From: Sphingobium algorifonticola
GTDB lineage: Bacteria > Pseudomonadota > Alphaproteobacteria > Sphingomonadales > Sphingomonadaceae
Direction of reading: 5' to 3'
DNA: 64,000 nucleotides
Assembly: GCF_004005485.1 (NCBI RefSeq)
Contig: NZ_RZUL01000002.1
Span: 620,001 to 684,000, forward strand
The notes under the pieces were generated by a model, which saw only the letters and a list, made by a program, of their open reading frames with translations, ran no database searches and was not told where the DNA came from. Shown piece after piece: positions 35,376 to 45,196 of this stretch. Within the stretch, counting starts at the first letter, position 1. Each line of letters begins with the position of its first letter. Position numbers and translations under genes: made by a program.

Positions 35376-36881
35376 TCAGCCCAGGTCGATCTTCCATTCC
35401 CAACCCAACGGATCGCCGTCCATCACCTCGACACCCCGCGCAGCCAGGGCATCGCGGATCGTGTCCGAAGTGACGAAGTCCTTGACTGCGCGGGCCGCCT
35501 TGCGCGCGCCAAGCTGCGCTTCGATCTCCGCTTCGGCGATCGTCGCATCCTTTGGGCGGATGCGCAGGTCGGTGCGGGTGAGTGTGAGAAGGTTGAGGCC
35601 CAGTACCTGATCCATATCACCGATCAAGTTGCGTTTCAGATCAGGGCCAAGCCCCTTCTGCGCTAAGGCTTCTTCCAGAACGGTGAGGGCAAGCGGGGTA
35701 TTCAGATCATCACTGATTGCGGCATCGAAACGCGCGATCAGGCTATTGGCAGGGTCTGATACAGGGCTGTTGTGGGCGGCTACATCGGGAACGATCTTCT
35801 CCACCGCCATCACCAGCCGTTTAAGCCGCGTCAGCGCCGCGCCCAGCGTCTCCCCGCTGAACTCCAGCTCGCTCCTGTAATGCGCGCTGAGGCACAGCAG
35901 GCGATAGGCGAGGGGATGCACGCCGCGGTCGATCAGCGAGAAGAGCGTCGTAAAGCCGCCCTTGCTCTTGGACATCTTCCCCGCCCGATCGACCAGGAAA
36001 TTATTGTGCATCCACCAGCGCGCGCCGGTGAACCCCGCCGTCGCCGCATCCACGCCGCCATCCCCACCGCAGCAGGCATGAAAGGCCTGGTTTTGGGCAA
36101 TTTCATTGGGATGATGAATTTCGCGATGGTCGATGCCGCCGGTGTGGATGTCGAACGGATGCCCCAGCGTATCGTGGCTCATCACCGAGCATTCGAGGTG
36201 CCAGCCGGGCGCGCCCTTGCCCCATGGACTGTCCCATTCCATCTGCCGCTGCTCGCCCGGCGGTGACCTGCGCCAGATCGCGAAGTCGGACGGGTGGCGC
36301 TTGCCCTCCACCGGATCGATCCGCGCATTGGCCGCATCGTCGCGGCCCCCGGCGAGCGCGCCGTAATCGGGCACGGAGGCCGAGTCGAAATAGAGGCCGG
36401 TCGGCAGTTCGTAGCAATGCTTGTCCGCGATCTTTTCCGCAAAGGCGATCATCTGCGGCACATAATCGGTCGCGACGGTCCATTGCGAGGGGGGCAGGAT
36501 GTTGAGCACAGCGATATTGTCCTTGAACGCCTGCGTATAATGCGCTGCGATGTCCCATATGCTCTTCGCCTGCGATCGCGCGGCGGCCTCCATCTTGTCG
36601 TCGCCCGCGTCCGCGTCGCTGGTCAGATGGCCGACGTCGGTGATGTTGATGACGTGGCGGACTTGCATGCCCTTCCACAGCAACGCCCGCCGCAACGTGT
36701 CGGTAAACACATAGGCGCGCAGATTGCCGAGATGGGCATAATTATAGACCGTCGGACCGCAGCTATAGACGCGCGCGATGCCCGGCGTGATCGGTTCGAA
36801 GGTCTCGATCGAGCGGGTCAGGCTGTTGAACAGGCGCAGCGGGGCGGTGGTTTGGCCACGGGTGGCGGAAGTTTCAGTCAT
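35376..36881 (-). CDS. cysS: Cysteinyl-tRNA synthetase
   Basis: Class I aminoacyl-tRNA synthetase, 501 residues. Adenylate-site motifs are HLGN (HIGH variant) near residue 46 and KMSKSKG near residue 302. Zinc ligands for cysteine selection are present: CGPTVYNY, HLECSVMS and HHPNE. The C-terminal anticodon-binding region ends in a GVEVMDGDPLGWEW segment. Essential for translation. It is transcribed alone. Confidence 0.97.
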   Translation of the reverse strand: MTETSATRGQTTAPLRLFNSLTRSIETFEPITPGIARVYSCGPTVYNYAHLGNLRAYVFTDTLRRALLWKGMQVRHVINITDVGHLTSDADAGDDKMEAAARSQAKSIWDIAAHYTQAFKDNIAVLNILPPSQWTVATDYVPQMIAFAEKIADKHCYELPTGLYFDSASVPDYGALAGGRDDAANARIDPVEGKRHPSDFAIWRRSPPGEQRQMEWDSPWGKGAPGWHLECSVMSHDTLGHPFDIHTGGIDHREIHHPNEIAQNQAFHACCGGDGGVDAATAGFTGARWWMHNNFLVDRAGKMSKSKGGFTTLFSLIDRGVHPLAYRLLCLSAHYRSELEFSGETLGAALTRLKRLVMAVEKIVPDVAAHNSPVSDPANSLIARFDAAISDDLNTPLALTVLEEALAQKGLGPDLKRNLIGDMDQVLGLNLLTLTRTDLRIRPKDATIAEAEIEAQLGARKAARAVKDFVTSDTIRDALAARGVEVMDGDPLGWEWKIDLG

Positions 36882-37052
36882 GGTCCGAAGCCATGATGGC
36901 GTTGGGGCGGGAGGTCAACCTTTTGGAACCGGCACAACCAATGGTTCATTTGACGCTATGCCGCTGGAAGACATGGCGCCAAGATCGGACCGCGCCTATT
37001 GCGCCATCGGCGCTGTACGCTTTGTGCATGGTGCAATGAAAAGGTGATTTTC

Positions 37053-37619
37053 GTGACTCTCAGCGATATTCTTATCCCGACCTATGTTCAGATGCTCAAG
37101 GCGCTGTCAGCCTGGCTTGGCAAGGCGCAGGAACGACTGTCGGCCGATGCGGCGCAAGCCCTGCTTACCGCGCGCCTCGCGCCCGACATGTTTCCCCTTT
37201 CGACACAAATCCGTTTTGCCTGCGTACAGGCGCTGGAGGGCGTGTTCAGAGCGCGCGCAGAGGATTTTCCGCCCACCGTCGATATTCTGCTGAATGAAGG
37301 GCGCAATGCCGCCGAACATCCCGGCTCCATCGCGGATGCGCTGGCGAGAATCGATGAAACCGTTGCTCTCGTGGAATCGCTTGCCGCGCAAGCTATCGAT
37401 CTGGACCCTCAAACACCAATCGCCCATGCTCTTCCCAACGGCATGATATTCGATCTTGCGGCGGAACAATATGTCCGTGACTGGGCAATACCCCAATTCT
37501 ATTTTCATGTGATGATCGCCTACGCAATTTTGCGTAACAACGGAGTCGATTTAGGCAAAGCGGATTATGTCGCCCATATGTTCGGCTTTCTCCGACCCGG
37601 TACAATGCCTGCGCAATAA
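37053..37619 (+). CDS. DUF1993 domain protein
   Basis: A 188-residue helical protein. The N-terminus MTLSDILIPTYVQMLKALSAWL and the later PNGMIFDLAAEQYVRDWAIPQFYFHVMIAYAILRNNGV segment match the DUF1993 family, related to the DinB/YfiT four-helix fold. The function is unknown. The start is GTG at 37053 with AAGGTGA upstream; the frame opens 18 codons earlier without a ribosome site. It ends convergent with the Gre factor. Confidence 0.82.
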   Translation: MTLSDILIPTYVQMLKALSAWLGKAQERLSADAAQALLTARLAPDMFPLSTQIRFACVQALEGVFRARAEDFPPTVDILLNEGRNAAEHPGSIADALARIDETVALVESLAAQAIDLDPQTPIAHALPNGMIFDLAAEQYVRDWAIPQFYFHVMIAYAILRNNGVDLGKADYVAHMFGFLRPGTMPAQ

Positions 37620-37646
37620 ATCATCATCGCAAATCGTTGCGTGATT

Positions 37647-38123
37647 TTAATCGAGCATCGAGTCCGCGATCCCCACCTCAAGCACTTCGATCGCCTCCGC
37701 CGTGCCGCCGAAATCCAGGCGCTCGCCGACTTCCGCTTCCATCATCGCGCGGGCGAGGGGGGCGGACCAGGCGATGCGGCCTGCCGCCGGATCGGCTTCA
37801 TCGTCGCCCACGATATCAAGCGTGCGTTCCTGCCCGTTCAGGCGGAAGCGGACGCGAGAGCCGAAGGCGACGGCATCCTGCGGCGGCATCGGCGCGAGTT
37901 GCGCCGTCGCCTGCCGCGTTCGCCAGTAGCGGGCGTCGCGCAGGATTTTCTTGCGCGCCTCTCCATCGGTGGCGTGGGCGAGAGCGGCCTCGATCTCGAT
38001 CACTTTCGCTTCGATCTGCGCAAGGCCACGCGGCGTCACCAGATTGGGACCATGCGGAATGGGCAGCTCGAACTTCGGTTCGAGGTGCTCATCGTCGCTC
38101 TCGCGGCGGAAGGCGACGCTCAT
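37647..38123 (-). CDS. GreA/GreB-family elongation factor
   Basis: A 158-residue Gre-type protein: an N-terminal coiled coil (GLAQIEAKVIEIEAALAHAT to about residue 85, with acidic residues near the tip) and a C-terminal FKBP-like domain (VRFRLNGQERTLDIVGDDEADPAAGRIAWSAPLARAMM). It is likely to bind the RNA polymerase secondary channel and stimulate transcript cleavage. The extra 25-residue N-terminal tail is GreB-like. A repeat region separates it from cobT. Confidence 0.88.
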   Translation of the reverse strand: MSVAFRRESDDEHLEPKFELPIPHGPNLVTPRGLAQIEAKVIEIEAALAHATDGEARKKILRDARYWRTRQATAQLAPMPPQDAVAFGSRVRFRLNGQERTLDIVGDDEADPAAGRIAWSAPLARAMMEAEVGERLDFGGTAEAIEVLEVGIADSMLD

Positions 38124-38149
38124 GGTCCTGGTGCCGCCCGGAATATCCG

Positions 38150-38246
38150 TTCGCCCTGAGCCTGTCGAAGGGCCATGCCGAACGCAGCGAGGTTGCTGCC
38201 TTCGACAAGCTCAGGCAAAGGCTTCGACAAGCTCAGCCCGAACGGG
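38150..38246. repeat. Inverted pair of the ttcgggctgagc family
   Basis: Three copies of the core: one in direct orientation at the left (gttcgccctgagcctgtcga) and two reversed at the right (cttcgacaagctcag, with the last ending cccgaacggg). The unit can fold into a long hairpin between the Gre gene and the cobT 3' end. Confidence 0.7.
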
Positions 38247-38267
38247 AATGGGTTGATGAGATCGTAC

Positions 38268-40094
38268 TCAATCCTCATCGAACAGCCCCGCAAGCTGTTC
38301 CACCATCGTGCCGCCAAGCTGTTCCGCGTCCATGATCGTCACCGCGCGCTTGTAGTATCGCGTCACGTCATGGCCGATGCCGATAGCGACGAGTTGCACG
38401 GGGGATCGGTTTTCGATCCAGTCGATCACCTGCCGCAAATGCCGCTCCAGATAGGTGCCGCTGTTTACCGAGAGCGTCGAATCGTCGACCGGCGCACCGT
38501 CCGATATCACCATCAGGATGCGGCGTTCCTCATGCCGTGCGATCAGGCGGCTATGCGCCCACAGCAGCGCCTCGCCGTCGATATTCTCCTTCAGCAGCCC
38601 CTCGCGCATCATGAGGCCCAGGTTCTTGCGCGCGCGCCGCCATGGATCGTCGGCACGCTTGTAGATGATGTGGCGCAAGTCGTTGAGGCGGCCGGGAAGC
38701 GGCGGGCGTCCGGCGGCGAGCCAGTCCTCGCGGCTCAGCCCGCCTTTCCACGCGCGCGTGGTGAAGCCCAAAATCTCGGTCTTCACGCCGCAGCGTTCGA
38801 GCGTGCGGGCCATGATATCCGCGCTGATCGCCGCGATGCTGATCGGGCGGCCGCGCATGGAGCCACTGTTGTCGATCAGCAGGGTGACGACGGTGTCGCG
38901 AAACTCGGTATCGCGCTCGATCTTGTAGCTGAGTGACCGGGTGGGATCGATGACGATACGGGCCAGGCGCGCGGCGTCCAGCATGCCCTCCTCCTGGTCG
39001 AAATCCCAGGAGCGCGACTGTTGCGCCATCAGGCGGCGTTGCAGGCGGTTGGCAAGTTTGGTGACGGCCCCCTGCAAGGATGTGAGCTGCTGGTCGAGGA
39101 AGCCGCGCAGGCGGATCAGCTCATCTTCGTCGCACAGATCCTCCGCGCCGATCGTCTCGTCATGGCGACTGGTATAGGCCTTGTAATCGAAACCCGGCGG
39201 CAGGTCCGCCATCGGACGATTGGGGCGAACGGGCATCATGCCTTCCTCGCCCATGTCATCCGCGCCGCTTTCGCTGTCGCTGTCGAACTCGTCGCTGTAA
39301 TCGGGGTCGCCGTCCTCGCTTTCGCCGCCCTTTTCCTGGGATCGCGCCTCTACCTGCGCGTCGCTGTCGCCGGACTGGTCCTCGCCCTCGTCGCCTTCGT
39401 CCTCCTGATTTTCTTCGTCCTCGCCGTCCTCCTGCGCGTCGTCGTCGCTGGCGTCGGGCGGGGCGTCGGTTTCGATGAGGTTGAGATGTTCCAGCAGCGA
39501 TGTGGTCAGCTTCTGAAACGCGCGCTGATCGTCGAGCGCAAGCCCCAGCGCATCGAGATCGGACCCGGCCTTGTCCTCGATCCATTCGCGCACGAAATCG
39601 AGACCGGCGTTCGCGCTGCGCGGTGCCGCCTGCCCGGTTAGCCGCTCGCGCACCATCAGCGCGACGGCCGTGCTGAGCGGCACTTCGTCGCGGCCCTTCG
39701 CGCGGGAAATGGGATCGGCCTTCAGGCGCATCGTCAGCGCCTCGTTCAGATTGGCGCGCACCCCTTCCATCCGCCGCGATCCGATCGCCTCGATCCGCGC
39801 CTGCTCGACAGCGTCATAGACGCTGCGGGCGACAGCTTCCGCCGGGGCGGACGCGGCATGGACCTTGACGTCGTGATGCCGCATCCGCAGCGCATTGCCA
39901 TCGGCGAAACCCCGTGCCAGCGCCACCTGATCAGCCGGCAGATTGCGCGCCGGAGCGGGTACGCGCACCTGCTTGCCCACGACATGCGGCGCATCCGATG
40001 TAAAACTGACTTCCACGTCCGCATCGCGCGCCATCGCCCGCGCCGCGCCGGACAGCACGGATTTGAACGCATCGAGAGGGGAGCGTTCGGTCAT
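38268..40094 (-). CDS. cobT: CobT-like cobaltochelatase subunit
   Basis: A 608-residue homologue of CobT, which with CobS forms the ATPase chaperone of aerobic cobaltochelatase. The middle (about residues 210-290) is highly acidic (long runs of D and E), typical of CobT. The C-terminus is a von Willebrand A-type domain with the MIDAS sequence DNSGSMRG near residue 416 and a second SDGAPVDD. The ATG at 40094 overlaps the OsmC stop by 4 bp (ATGA). No cobN lies in the window. Confidence 0.92.
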   Translation of the reverse strand: MTERSPLDAFKSVLSGAARAMARDADVEVSFTSDAPHVVGKQVRVPAPARNLPADQVALARGFADGNALRMRHHDVKVHAASAPAEAVARSVYDAVEQARIEAIGSRRMEGVRANLNEALTMRLKADPISRAKGRDEVPLSTAVALMVRERLTGQAAPRSANAGLDFVREWIEDKAGSDLDALGLALDDQRAFQKLTTSLLEHLNLIETDAPPDASDDDAQEDGEDEENQEDEGDEGEDQSGDSDAQVEARSQEKGGESEDGDPDYSDEFDSDSESGADDMGEEGMMPVRPNRPMADLPPGFDYKAYTSRHDETIGAEDLCDEDELIRLRGFLDQQLTSLQGAVTKLANRLQRRLMAQQSRSWDFDQEEGMLDAARLARIVIDPTRSLSYKIERDTEFRDTVVTLLIDNSGSMRGRPISIAAISADIMARTLERCGVKTEILGFTTRAWKGGLSREDWLAAGRPPLPGRLNDLRHIIYKRADDPWRRARKNLGLMMREGLLKENIDGEALLWAHSRLIARHEERRILMVISDGAPVDDSTLSVNSGTYLERHLRQVIDWIENRSPVQLVAIGIGHDVTRYYKRAVTIMDAEQLGGTMVEQLAGLFDED

Positions 40095-40507
40095 GATTCG
40101 CGATGTTCGCCAGTGGCATCGACAAGCAGCGTGTCGATTTCGGTCGTCACCTGCGTCATCAGCCTGTGAACCGGGCATTTTGCGGCAACGTCGCGCAGCT
40201 TTTCACGCTGCGCATCGGTCAGGTCGCCCCCGATGGCGATACGTGTGGTGAGGCGATAGAGGCCTTCACGCTCCCGGCTGGCATCCCGGCTGACGCCGAC
40301 ATGGATGTCGTCGAGCGGAATGGCATTGCGCTGCGCATACCAGAGCATCGTCAACGCCTTGCACGCGCCGATCGCGGCGTCGTAGAGATCATGCGGGTCC
40401 GGTCCGGCGTCGCCATCGGGCGGCGTCATGTCGGTCACCAGATCATGCGCGCCGATGCTGATCCGGTGCGCGCTGCCGTCCGGCGCGATCCGCTCTACGA
40501 CGATCAT
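40091..40507 (-). CDS. OsmC-family thiol peroxidase-like protein
   Basis: A 138-residue OsmC/Ohr-type protein. Both redox cysteines are present: [14 protein letters not shown] near residue 48 and [10 protein letters not shown] near residue 114. The family reduces organic hydroperoxides with thiol donors. Unusually it lies between cobS and cobT, three bases after cobS and overlapping cobT by 4 bp, so it is translated as part of that operon. The frame opens upstream within cobS; the ATG at 40507 is the first after the cobS stop. Confidence 0.88.
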   Translation of the reverse strand: MIVVERIAPDGSAHRISIGAHDLVTDMTPPDGDAGPDPHDLYDAAIGACKALTMLWYAQRNAIPLDDIHVGVSRDASREREGLYRLTTRIAIGGDLTDAQREKLRDVAAKCPVHRLMTQVTTEIDTLLVDATGEHRES

Positions 40508-40511
40508 GGCC

Positions 40512-41519
40512 TCAGCCTGCCTTCCCCACCACGCTCTCCGGCAGATCCTTGCCGAACACGCGCTGATAATATTCGGCGACCAGCGATCGTTCCGCCTCGT
40601 CGCATTTGTTGAGGAAGGACAGGCGGAACGCGAAGCCGACATTCTTGAAGATCAGCGCGTTCTGTGCCCAGCTTATGACCGTGCGCGGCGACATGACGGT
40701 GGAGATGTCGCCATTGACAAAGCCCTGCCGCGTCAGTTCCGCGACCTTGATCATGTTCTCGACTTCCTTGCGGCCGCCTTCGTGATCGTATTCGCCAGAC
40801 TTGGCGAGGACGATCTGCGCCTCGGTCGCGGCGGGGAGGTAGTTGAGCGTCACGACGATGTTCCAGCGGTCCATCTGGCCCTGGTTGATCTGCTGCGTAC
40901 CATGGTACAGGCCGGTGGTGTCGCCCAGCCCGACCGTGTTTGACGTCGCGAACAGGCGGAACCAGGGGGAGGGGCGGATCACCCGGTTCTGGTCGAGCAG
41001 GGTCATCTTGCCGTCAGTTTCCAATACGCGCTGAATGACGAACATCACGTCCGGCCGACCGGCGTCATATTCGTCGAACACCAGCGCGACGGGGCGTTGC
41101 AGCGCCCAGGGGAGCAGCCCTTCCTTGAACTCGGTCACCTGCTGCCCGTCCTTCAGGACGATCGCGTCGCGCCCGACCAGATCGATGCGGCTGATATGCG
41201 CATCCAGGTTGATCCGGATGCACGGCCAGTTGAGCCGCGCCGCCACCTGTTCGATGTGCGTCGACTTGCCGGTGCCGTGGTAGCCCTGCACCATCACGCG
41301 GCGGTTGTGCGCGAAGCCCGCCAGGATCGCGAGCGTCGTGTCCGGGTCGAACACATAGGCCGGGTCGGCATCGGGCACCCGCTCGTCGGCTTCCGAAAAG
41401 GCGGGGACCATCATGTCCACGTCCACTCCGAATACGTCCCGTGCGCTGACTTCACGGTCGGGCCGCTCCAGGATCGTCTCGCTGCGGTTGTCGGGCTGAG
41501 TATTGGGAATGTCGGTCAT
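40512..41519 (-). CDS. cobS: CobS-like cobaltochelatase AAA+ subunit
   Basis: A 335-residue AAA+ ATPase. Walker A is GYHGTGKST near residue 84, Walker B VFDEYDAG near residue 145, and a Sensor-1-like FATSNTVG follows. With CobT it drives Co insertion into hydrogenobyrinate diamide by CobN. The N-terminal 50 residues are CobS-specific. It heads a compact cobS-osmC-cobT unit. Confidence 0.94.
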   Translation of the reverse strand: MTDIPNTQPDNRSETILERPDREVSARDVFGVDVDMMVPAFSEADERVPDADPAYVFDPDTTLAILAGFAHNRRVMVQGYHGTGKSTHIEQVAARLNWPCIRINLDAHISRIDLVGRDAIVLKDGQQVTEFKEGLLPWALQRPVALVFDEYDAGRPDVMFVIQRVLETDGKMTLLDQNRVIRPSPWFRLFATSNTVGLGDTTGLYHGTQQINQGQMDRWNIVVTLNYLPAATEAQIVLAKSGEYDHEGGRKEVENMIKVAELTRQGFVNGDISTVMSPRTVISWAQNALIFKNVGFAFRLSFLNKCDEAERSLVAEYYQRVFGKDLPESVVGKAG

Positions 41520-41573
41520 ATTGGGCCTGTTCGGTCGGATGGAGTGCGCCGGAGGTGACGCAAAAATCAGGAC

Positions 41574-42182
41574 TCAGGCAAATGCCGGAGCCTTTCGCAG
41601 ATGCGTATAGGCGGAAATCACTGCCTGCAACGCTTTCTCGTGGCTGCGGTCCCCGCCATTATGATCAGGGTGATAGCGGCGCGCGAGTTGCGTATAACGC
41701 TGGCGCAGCGCCTTTCGGTCCGCGTCGGCCGCCAGCCCCAGAACCTTGAGCGCCTGCCGGTCCTCGCCCGACAGCGGTTTGCCATCGACGCGGGCTTTCG
41801 CTTCCTGCATCCGTTCCCGGAACTTCGCGCCGATCGCGTCGATCGGATCGGTAAAGTCCTGCCACTTCGGCGGCGGGGTGGTGCCGTTGGTGGAAAAGGC
41901 GCGGGTCTCGCGCTCCCATCCGGCAAAGGGGCGCTGTGCCGCCTCGATCTCGTCGGGCGACATGCCGCTGAAGAAATTATAGCCCTGATTGAAGGCGCGC
42001 ACATGGTCGAGGCACAGCCAGCGCCAGCGCGGCCCTTCGTGCGCGCCGTCCGATCCTTCCAGCGGCGGCGCGCGAAACTCGCCCGGTTCGGTGCAGCCGT
42101 CCATCGCGCACGGGCGATCCGCACCTTCGACCCGGCCGTGAAAGCGGTTGTGGCGGCGGGTGGAAAAGGGTTCGGAAGCCAA
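41574..42182 (-). CDS. J-domain (DnaJ-like) protein
   Basis: A co-chaperone of about 202 residues. A Cys-containing N-terminal region (CAMDGCTEPGEFRAPP, then WRWLCLDHVRAFNQGYNFF) looks like a small metal-binding module. The J-domain sits at the C-terminus with the essential HPD in RRYHPDHNGG near residue 175. Placement of the J-domain at the end is characteristic of this alphaproteobacterial family. No ATG is available near the expected start; TTG 42182 is used. It is divergent from bolA and upstream of cobS, a conserved arrangement. Confidence 0.85.
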   Translation of the reverse strand: MASEPFSTRRHNRFHGRVEGADRPCAMDGCTEPGEFRAPPLEGSDGAHEGPRWRWLCLDHVRAFNQGYNFFSGMSPDEIEAAQRPFAGWERETRAFSTNGTTPPPKWQDFTDPIDAIGAKFRERMQEAKARVDGKPLSGEDRQALKVLGLAADADRKALRQRYTQLARRYHPDHNGGDRSHEKALQAVISAYTHLRKAPAFA

Positions 42183-42227
42183 GATCAGTCCAGATGCAAT
42201 TGCGGCGGATGGCCTTATATAGGGCGC

Positions 42228-42512
42228 ATGACCGGAGAATCGAAAGGGCCAGTAGGCCAGGAAATCGAGGCACGCCTGCGCGCTGCCCTGAACCCGCAAC
42301 GGCTTGCCGTCATCAACGACAGTGCCAGCCACCGCGGCCATATGGGCGACGACGGCACGGGCGAGAGCCATTTTACGGTGGAAATCGTGGCGGATGCCTT
42401 CGTGGGGCAAAGCCGTGTCGCCCGGCAAAGGCTGGTGAACGGCGCGCTGGCGGAGCTGCTGCGCGAGAAAATCCACGCGCTGGCGATCAAGGCGAAAGCG
42501 CCGGGGGAATAA
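42228..42512 (+). CDS. BolA-family protein
   Basis: A 94-residue BolA protein with the class II KH-like fold: IEARLRAALNPQRLAVINDS, then GESHFTVEIVADAFVGQSRVARQRLVNGAL and IHALAIKAKAP. The conserved His in SHF and the C-terminal HAL motif for Fe-S coordination with monothiol glutaredoxin are present. Likely role: Fe-S cluster trafficking or stress regulation. It is divergent from the J-domain gene, sharing a 45-bp promoter region. Confidence 0.92.
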   Translation: MTGESKGPVGQEIEARLRAALNPQRLAVINDSASHRGHMGDDGTGESHFTVEIVADAFVGQSRVARQRLVNGALAELLREKIHALAIKAKAPGE

Positions 42513-42520
42513 CCCATTCT

Positions 42521-42617
42521 CCGTTCGGGCTGAGCTTGTCGAAGCCCTCGCCTGAACGCACGGGAAGGCACTTCACTGTGTTCAGTGTAACCCTTCGACC
42601 TCGCTCAGGGCGAACGG
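42521..42617. repeat. Inverted repeat, ttcgggctgagc family
   Basis: Starts ccgttcgggctgagcttgtc and ends with the reverse type (cttcgacctcgctcagg, then gcgaacgg), with a short inner inverted repeat (acactgaacacag type) between. It lies 9 bp after the bolA stop and may serve as its terminator. Confidence 0.7.
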
Positions 42618-42632
42618 TTTTCAGGAGTTTCT

Positions 42633-43535
42633 ATGAACCAGGACCTCATCATCCAGACGATCACGCCGACCACCCACAATCTCGGCGATTTCAAAGTGTA
42701 TCGCAGCCTGCCCGCGCCCGACCGTACGATGGTCGGGCCGTTCATCTTCTTCGATCAGGCGGGACCGGCGAAGTTCGGGCCGGGCGAGGGGATCGACGTG
42801 CGGCCGCATCCGCACATCAACCTCGCCACCGTCACCTATATGTATGAAGGCGCGTTCCTGCACCGCGATTCGCTGGGGACGGAGCAGATTATCGAGCCGG
42901 GCGCAGTCAATCTGATGACGGCGGGCAAGGGCATCGTCCATTCAGAACGCTCGCCGCAGGATGAGCGTGATCGTGCGTCGAAACTTTCGGCGATCCAGAC
43001 CTGGCTGGCATTGCCCGACGCCCGCGAGGAAATGGACCCTGCGTTCGAGCATGTGGCAGAGGATGCGCTGCCGGTGCTGGACTACGGCGGCGCGCGGGCG
43101 CGGATCATCATGGGGTCGCAGTGGGGTCAGCGCGCGCCGGTCACCACTTACGCGCAGACGATCTATGCCGACATCATGCTGCGCCCCGGCGGCGCCATTC
43201 CGATCGAACCGGATGCGGATGAGCGGGCGCTCTATGTCTCCGGCGGCGATGCGGCACTGGATGGCATGCCGCTGAGTCCGCAGACCCTGTACGTGCTGCG
43301 ACCGGGAACCCGCGCGAGCCTGTACAGCGTCGACGGCGGGCGCGTGATGCTGTGCGGCGGCGAAGCCTTCACGACGCCGCGCCACGTCTGGTGGAACTTC
43401 GTCGCGTCCACCAAAGACCGGCTGATGCAGGCGCGCGAGGACTGGGAAGCGATGCGCTTTCCCCTGATTCCGGGTGACGATGCGGAGTATATTCCCAGTC
43501 CGCAGGGCCGCCCCAAGACGGTCAGCTATCCCTGA
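42633..43535 (+). CDS. Pirin-family protein
   Basis: A 300-residue bicupin. The N-terminal cupin has the metal-binding His pattern RPHPHINLATVTYMYEG plus His in FLHRDS and the GIVHSE segment. The C-terminal cupin is less conserved. Several bacterial pirins have quercetin dioxygenase activity; others act as regulators. No neighbour clarifies the substrate. Confidence 0.9.
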   Translation: MNQDLIIQTITPTTHNLGDFKVYRSLPAPDRTMVGPFIFFDQAGPAKFGPGEGIDVRPHPHINLATVTYMYEGAFLHRDSLGTEQIIEPGAVNLMTAGKGIVHSERSPQDERDRASKLSAIQTWLALPDAREEMDPAFEHVAEDALPVLDYGGARARIIMGSQWGQRAPVTTYAQTIYADIMLRPGGAIPIEPDADERALYVSGGDAALDGMPLSPQTLYVLRPGTRASLYSVDGGRVMLCGGEAFTTPRHVWWNFVASTKDRLMQAREDWEAMRFPLIPGDDAEYIPSPQGRPKTVSYP

Positions 43536-43610
43536 CGTGCCGGACGCCGCGACAATCGCGGGATTAAGGATTTGACTGCACCGCCGCAGGGAAGTGATAT
43601 CGCACGCAGC

Positions 43611-45074
43611 ATGGCCACGCTCGCCTCCCCGACCGCCCGCAAGCGGCCCGATCTCACCTCAGGGCCTATCAGCACGACGCTGTTCGCCTTCGCCTTGCCG
43701 ACGCTGGCGTCCAACATCCTGCAATCGCTCAACGGTTCGATCAACGCGGTATGGGTCGGCCGGTTTCTGGGTGAAGGCGCGCTGGCGGCGACGGCGAATG
43801 CCAATATCATCATGTTCCTGCTGTTCTCCGCCGTGTTCGGGTTCGGCATGGCAGCGACGGTGATGGTCGGGCAGGCATTCGGGCGGCGGGATATCGATGC
43901 CGCGCGCTGTGCCTTCGGGTCCGCGCTCGGCTTTTGCTTCATCCTGTCGCTGGTCGTCGCGACGGCGGGCTGGTTCGGTGCGCCTGCCATTCTCCGCGCG
44001 CTTTCGACGCCGGGTGAGGCGTTTGCGCTGGCGCTCACTTATCTGCGCGTCATTTTCCTGGCGATGCCCGCTTCGCTCATCAGCGTGATGGTGATGATGG
44101 GGCTGCGCGGATCGGGCGATTCGATCACGCCGCTGTGGTTCATGATCCTGACGGTGCTATTGGATGCCGGTCTCAATCCGCTGTTCATCCTAGGCTATGG
44201 CCCTGTCCCGGCGATGGGCATTGCCGGATCGGCGACGGCAACGGCGGTGGCGGGCTATGTCAGCCTGATCGCGATGCTCTTCTATGTCTATGCGAAGGAT
44301 TTGCCCTTGCGCCTGCGCGGCGCGGAACTCGGCTATCTGATACCCGGTGCCGCGCAGCTGCGGGTGATCGTCGCCAAGGGCCTGCCCATGGGGCTTCAGA
44401 TGATCGTCATTTCGACGGCGGGTCTCGTCATGGTCAGCCTGGTCAATCGCGAGGGGCTGCTGACATCGGCGGCTTATGGCGCCGCGCAGCAACTGTGGAC
44501 CTATCTTCAGATGCCCGCGATGGCGATCGGCGCCGCGGTCAGCGCAATGGCGGCGCAGAATATCGGCGCAGGCCGGTGGGATCGGGTGAACGGCATCACC
44601 TGGCGCGGCATGGCGTTCAATGTCGCCATGACGGGCAGCCTCATCCTGCTGATGCTGGCGTTCGACCGGCCGGTGCTGGCGCTGTTCCTGGGGGCAGGCA
44701 GCGCGGCGATCGACCTCGCCCGGCACATGCAGTTTCTGGCGAGCTGGAGCTTTCTGCTCTTCGGTTTGACGATGGTGCTGTTCGGCACGATGCGGTCGAA
44801 CGGTGTGGTCATGGCGCCGCTCGTGATCCTGCTGGTCGCGCTCTATCCGGTGCGGATCGGTTTTTATGCGGTCACCTATCCCCTGATCGGCGCGGACGCG
44901 ATCTGGCTCAGCTTCCCCGTGGGATCGGTCGTGGCGCTGGCGATGGCGGCGGCTTATTATCTGCACGGCGGCTGGCGTCGCACGGCCCTGATGGTGCCGC
45001 CGCATGAAGAGGAATGCCGGGAAGGGACCAATGTCACCGGCGAGCCGACCGGGCGCATGACGCCGACGGGGTGA
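43611..45074 (+). CDS. MATE-family efflux transporter
   Basis: A 487-residue inner-membrane transporter with about 12 helices arranged as two homologous halves (each beginning ALPTLASNILQSLNG-like and LPMGLQMIVIST). MATE proteins export drugs and toxic organic cations in exchange for Na+ or H+. The tail after residue 460 is hydrophilic. The start is uncertain: a TTG at 43572 adds 13 residues but lies too close to AAGGA; the ATG at 43611 is preferred. Confidence 0.9.
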   Translation: MATLASPTARKRPDLTSGPISTTLFAFALPTLASNILQSLNGSINAVWVGRFLGEGALAATANANIIMFLLFSAVFGFGMAATVMVGQAFGRRDIDAARCAFGSALGFCFILSLVVATAGWFGAPAILRALSTPGEAFALALTYLRVIFLAMPASLISVMVMMGLRGSGDSITPLWFMILTVLLDAGLNPLFILGYGPVPAMGIAGSATATAVAGYVSLIAMLFYVYAKDLPLRLRGAELGYLIPGAAQLRVIVAKGLPMGLQMIVISTAGLVMVSLVNREGLLTSAAYGAAQQLWTYLQMPAMAIGAAVSAMAAQNIGAGRWDRVNGITWRGMAFNVAMTGSLILLMLAFDRPVLALFLGAGSAAIDLARHMQFLASWSFLLFGLTMVLFGTMRSNGVVMAPLVILLVALYPVRIGFYAVTYPLIGADAIWLSFPVGSVVALAMAAAYYLHGGWRRTALMVPPHEEECREGTNVTGEPTGRMTPTG

Positions 45075-45101
45075 CGCCACTTCCCGTTCGCTACTATCTT
45101 C

Positions 45102-45174
45102 CTCCGTTCGCTTCGAGCTTGTCGAGAAGGCGTCTTGGGTCAAGGTTCTCGACAGGCTCGAACCGAACGGAGAG
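45102..45174. repeat. Long inverted repeat between convergent genes
   Basis: Arms ctccgttcgcttcgagcttg/tcgagaa and the complementary ttctcgac/aggctcgaaccgaacggag, with about 18 bp between. A variant of the ttcgggctgagc family with perfectly complementary outer ends. It lies between the convergent MATE and HerA-like genes and probably ends transcripts from both. Confidence 0.7.
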
Positions 45175-45196
45175 GTTGATGCTTGTGGGCGTGTAT

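Noticed and set aside
36882-37052. Palindrome aaccaatggtt upstream of the DUF1993 gene as an operator
   Set aside because: Short and isolated, with no regulator gene nearby; likely chance.
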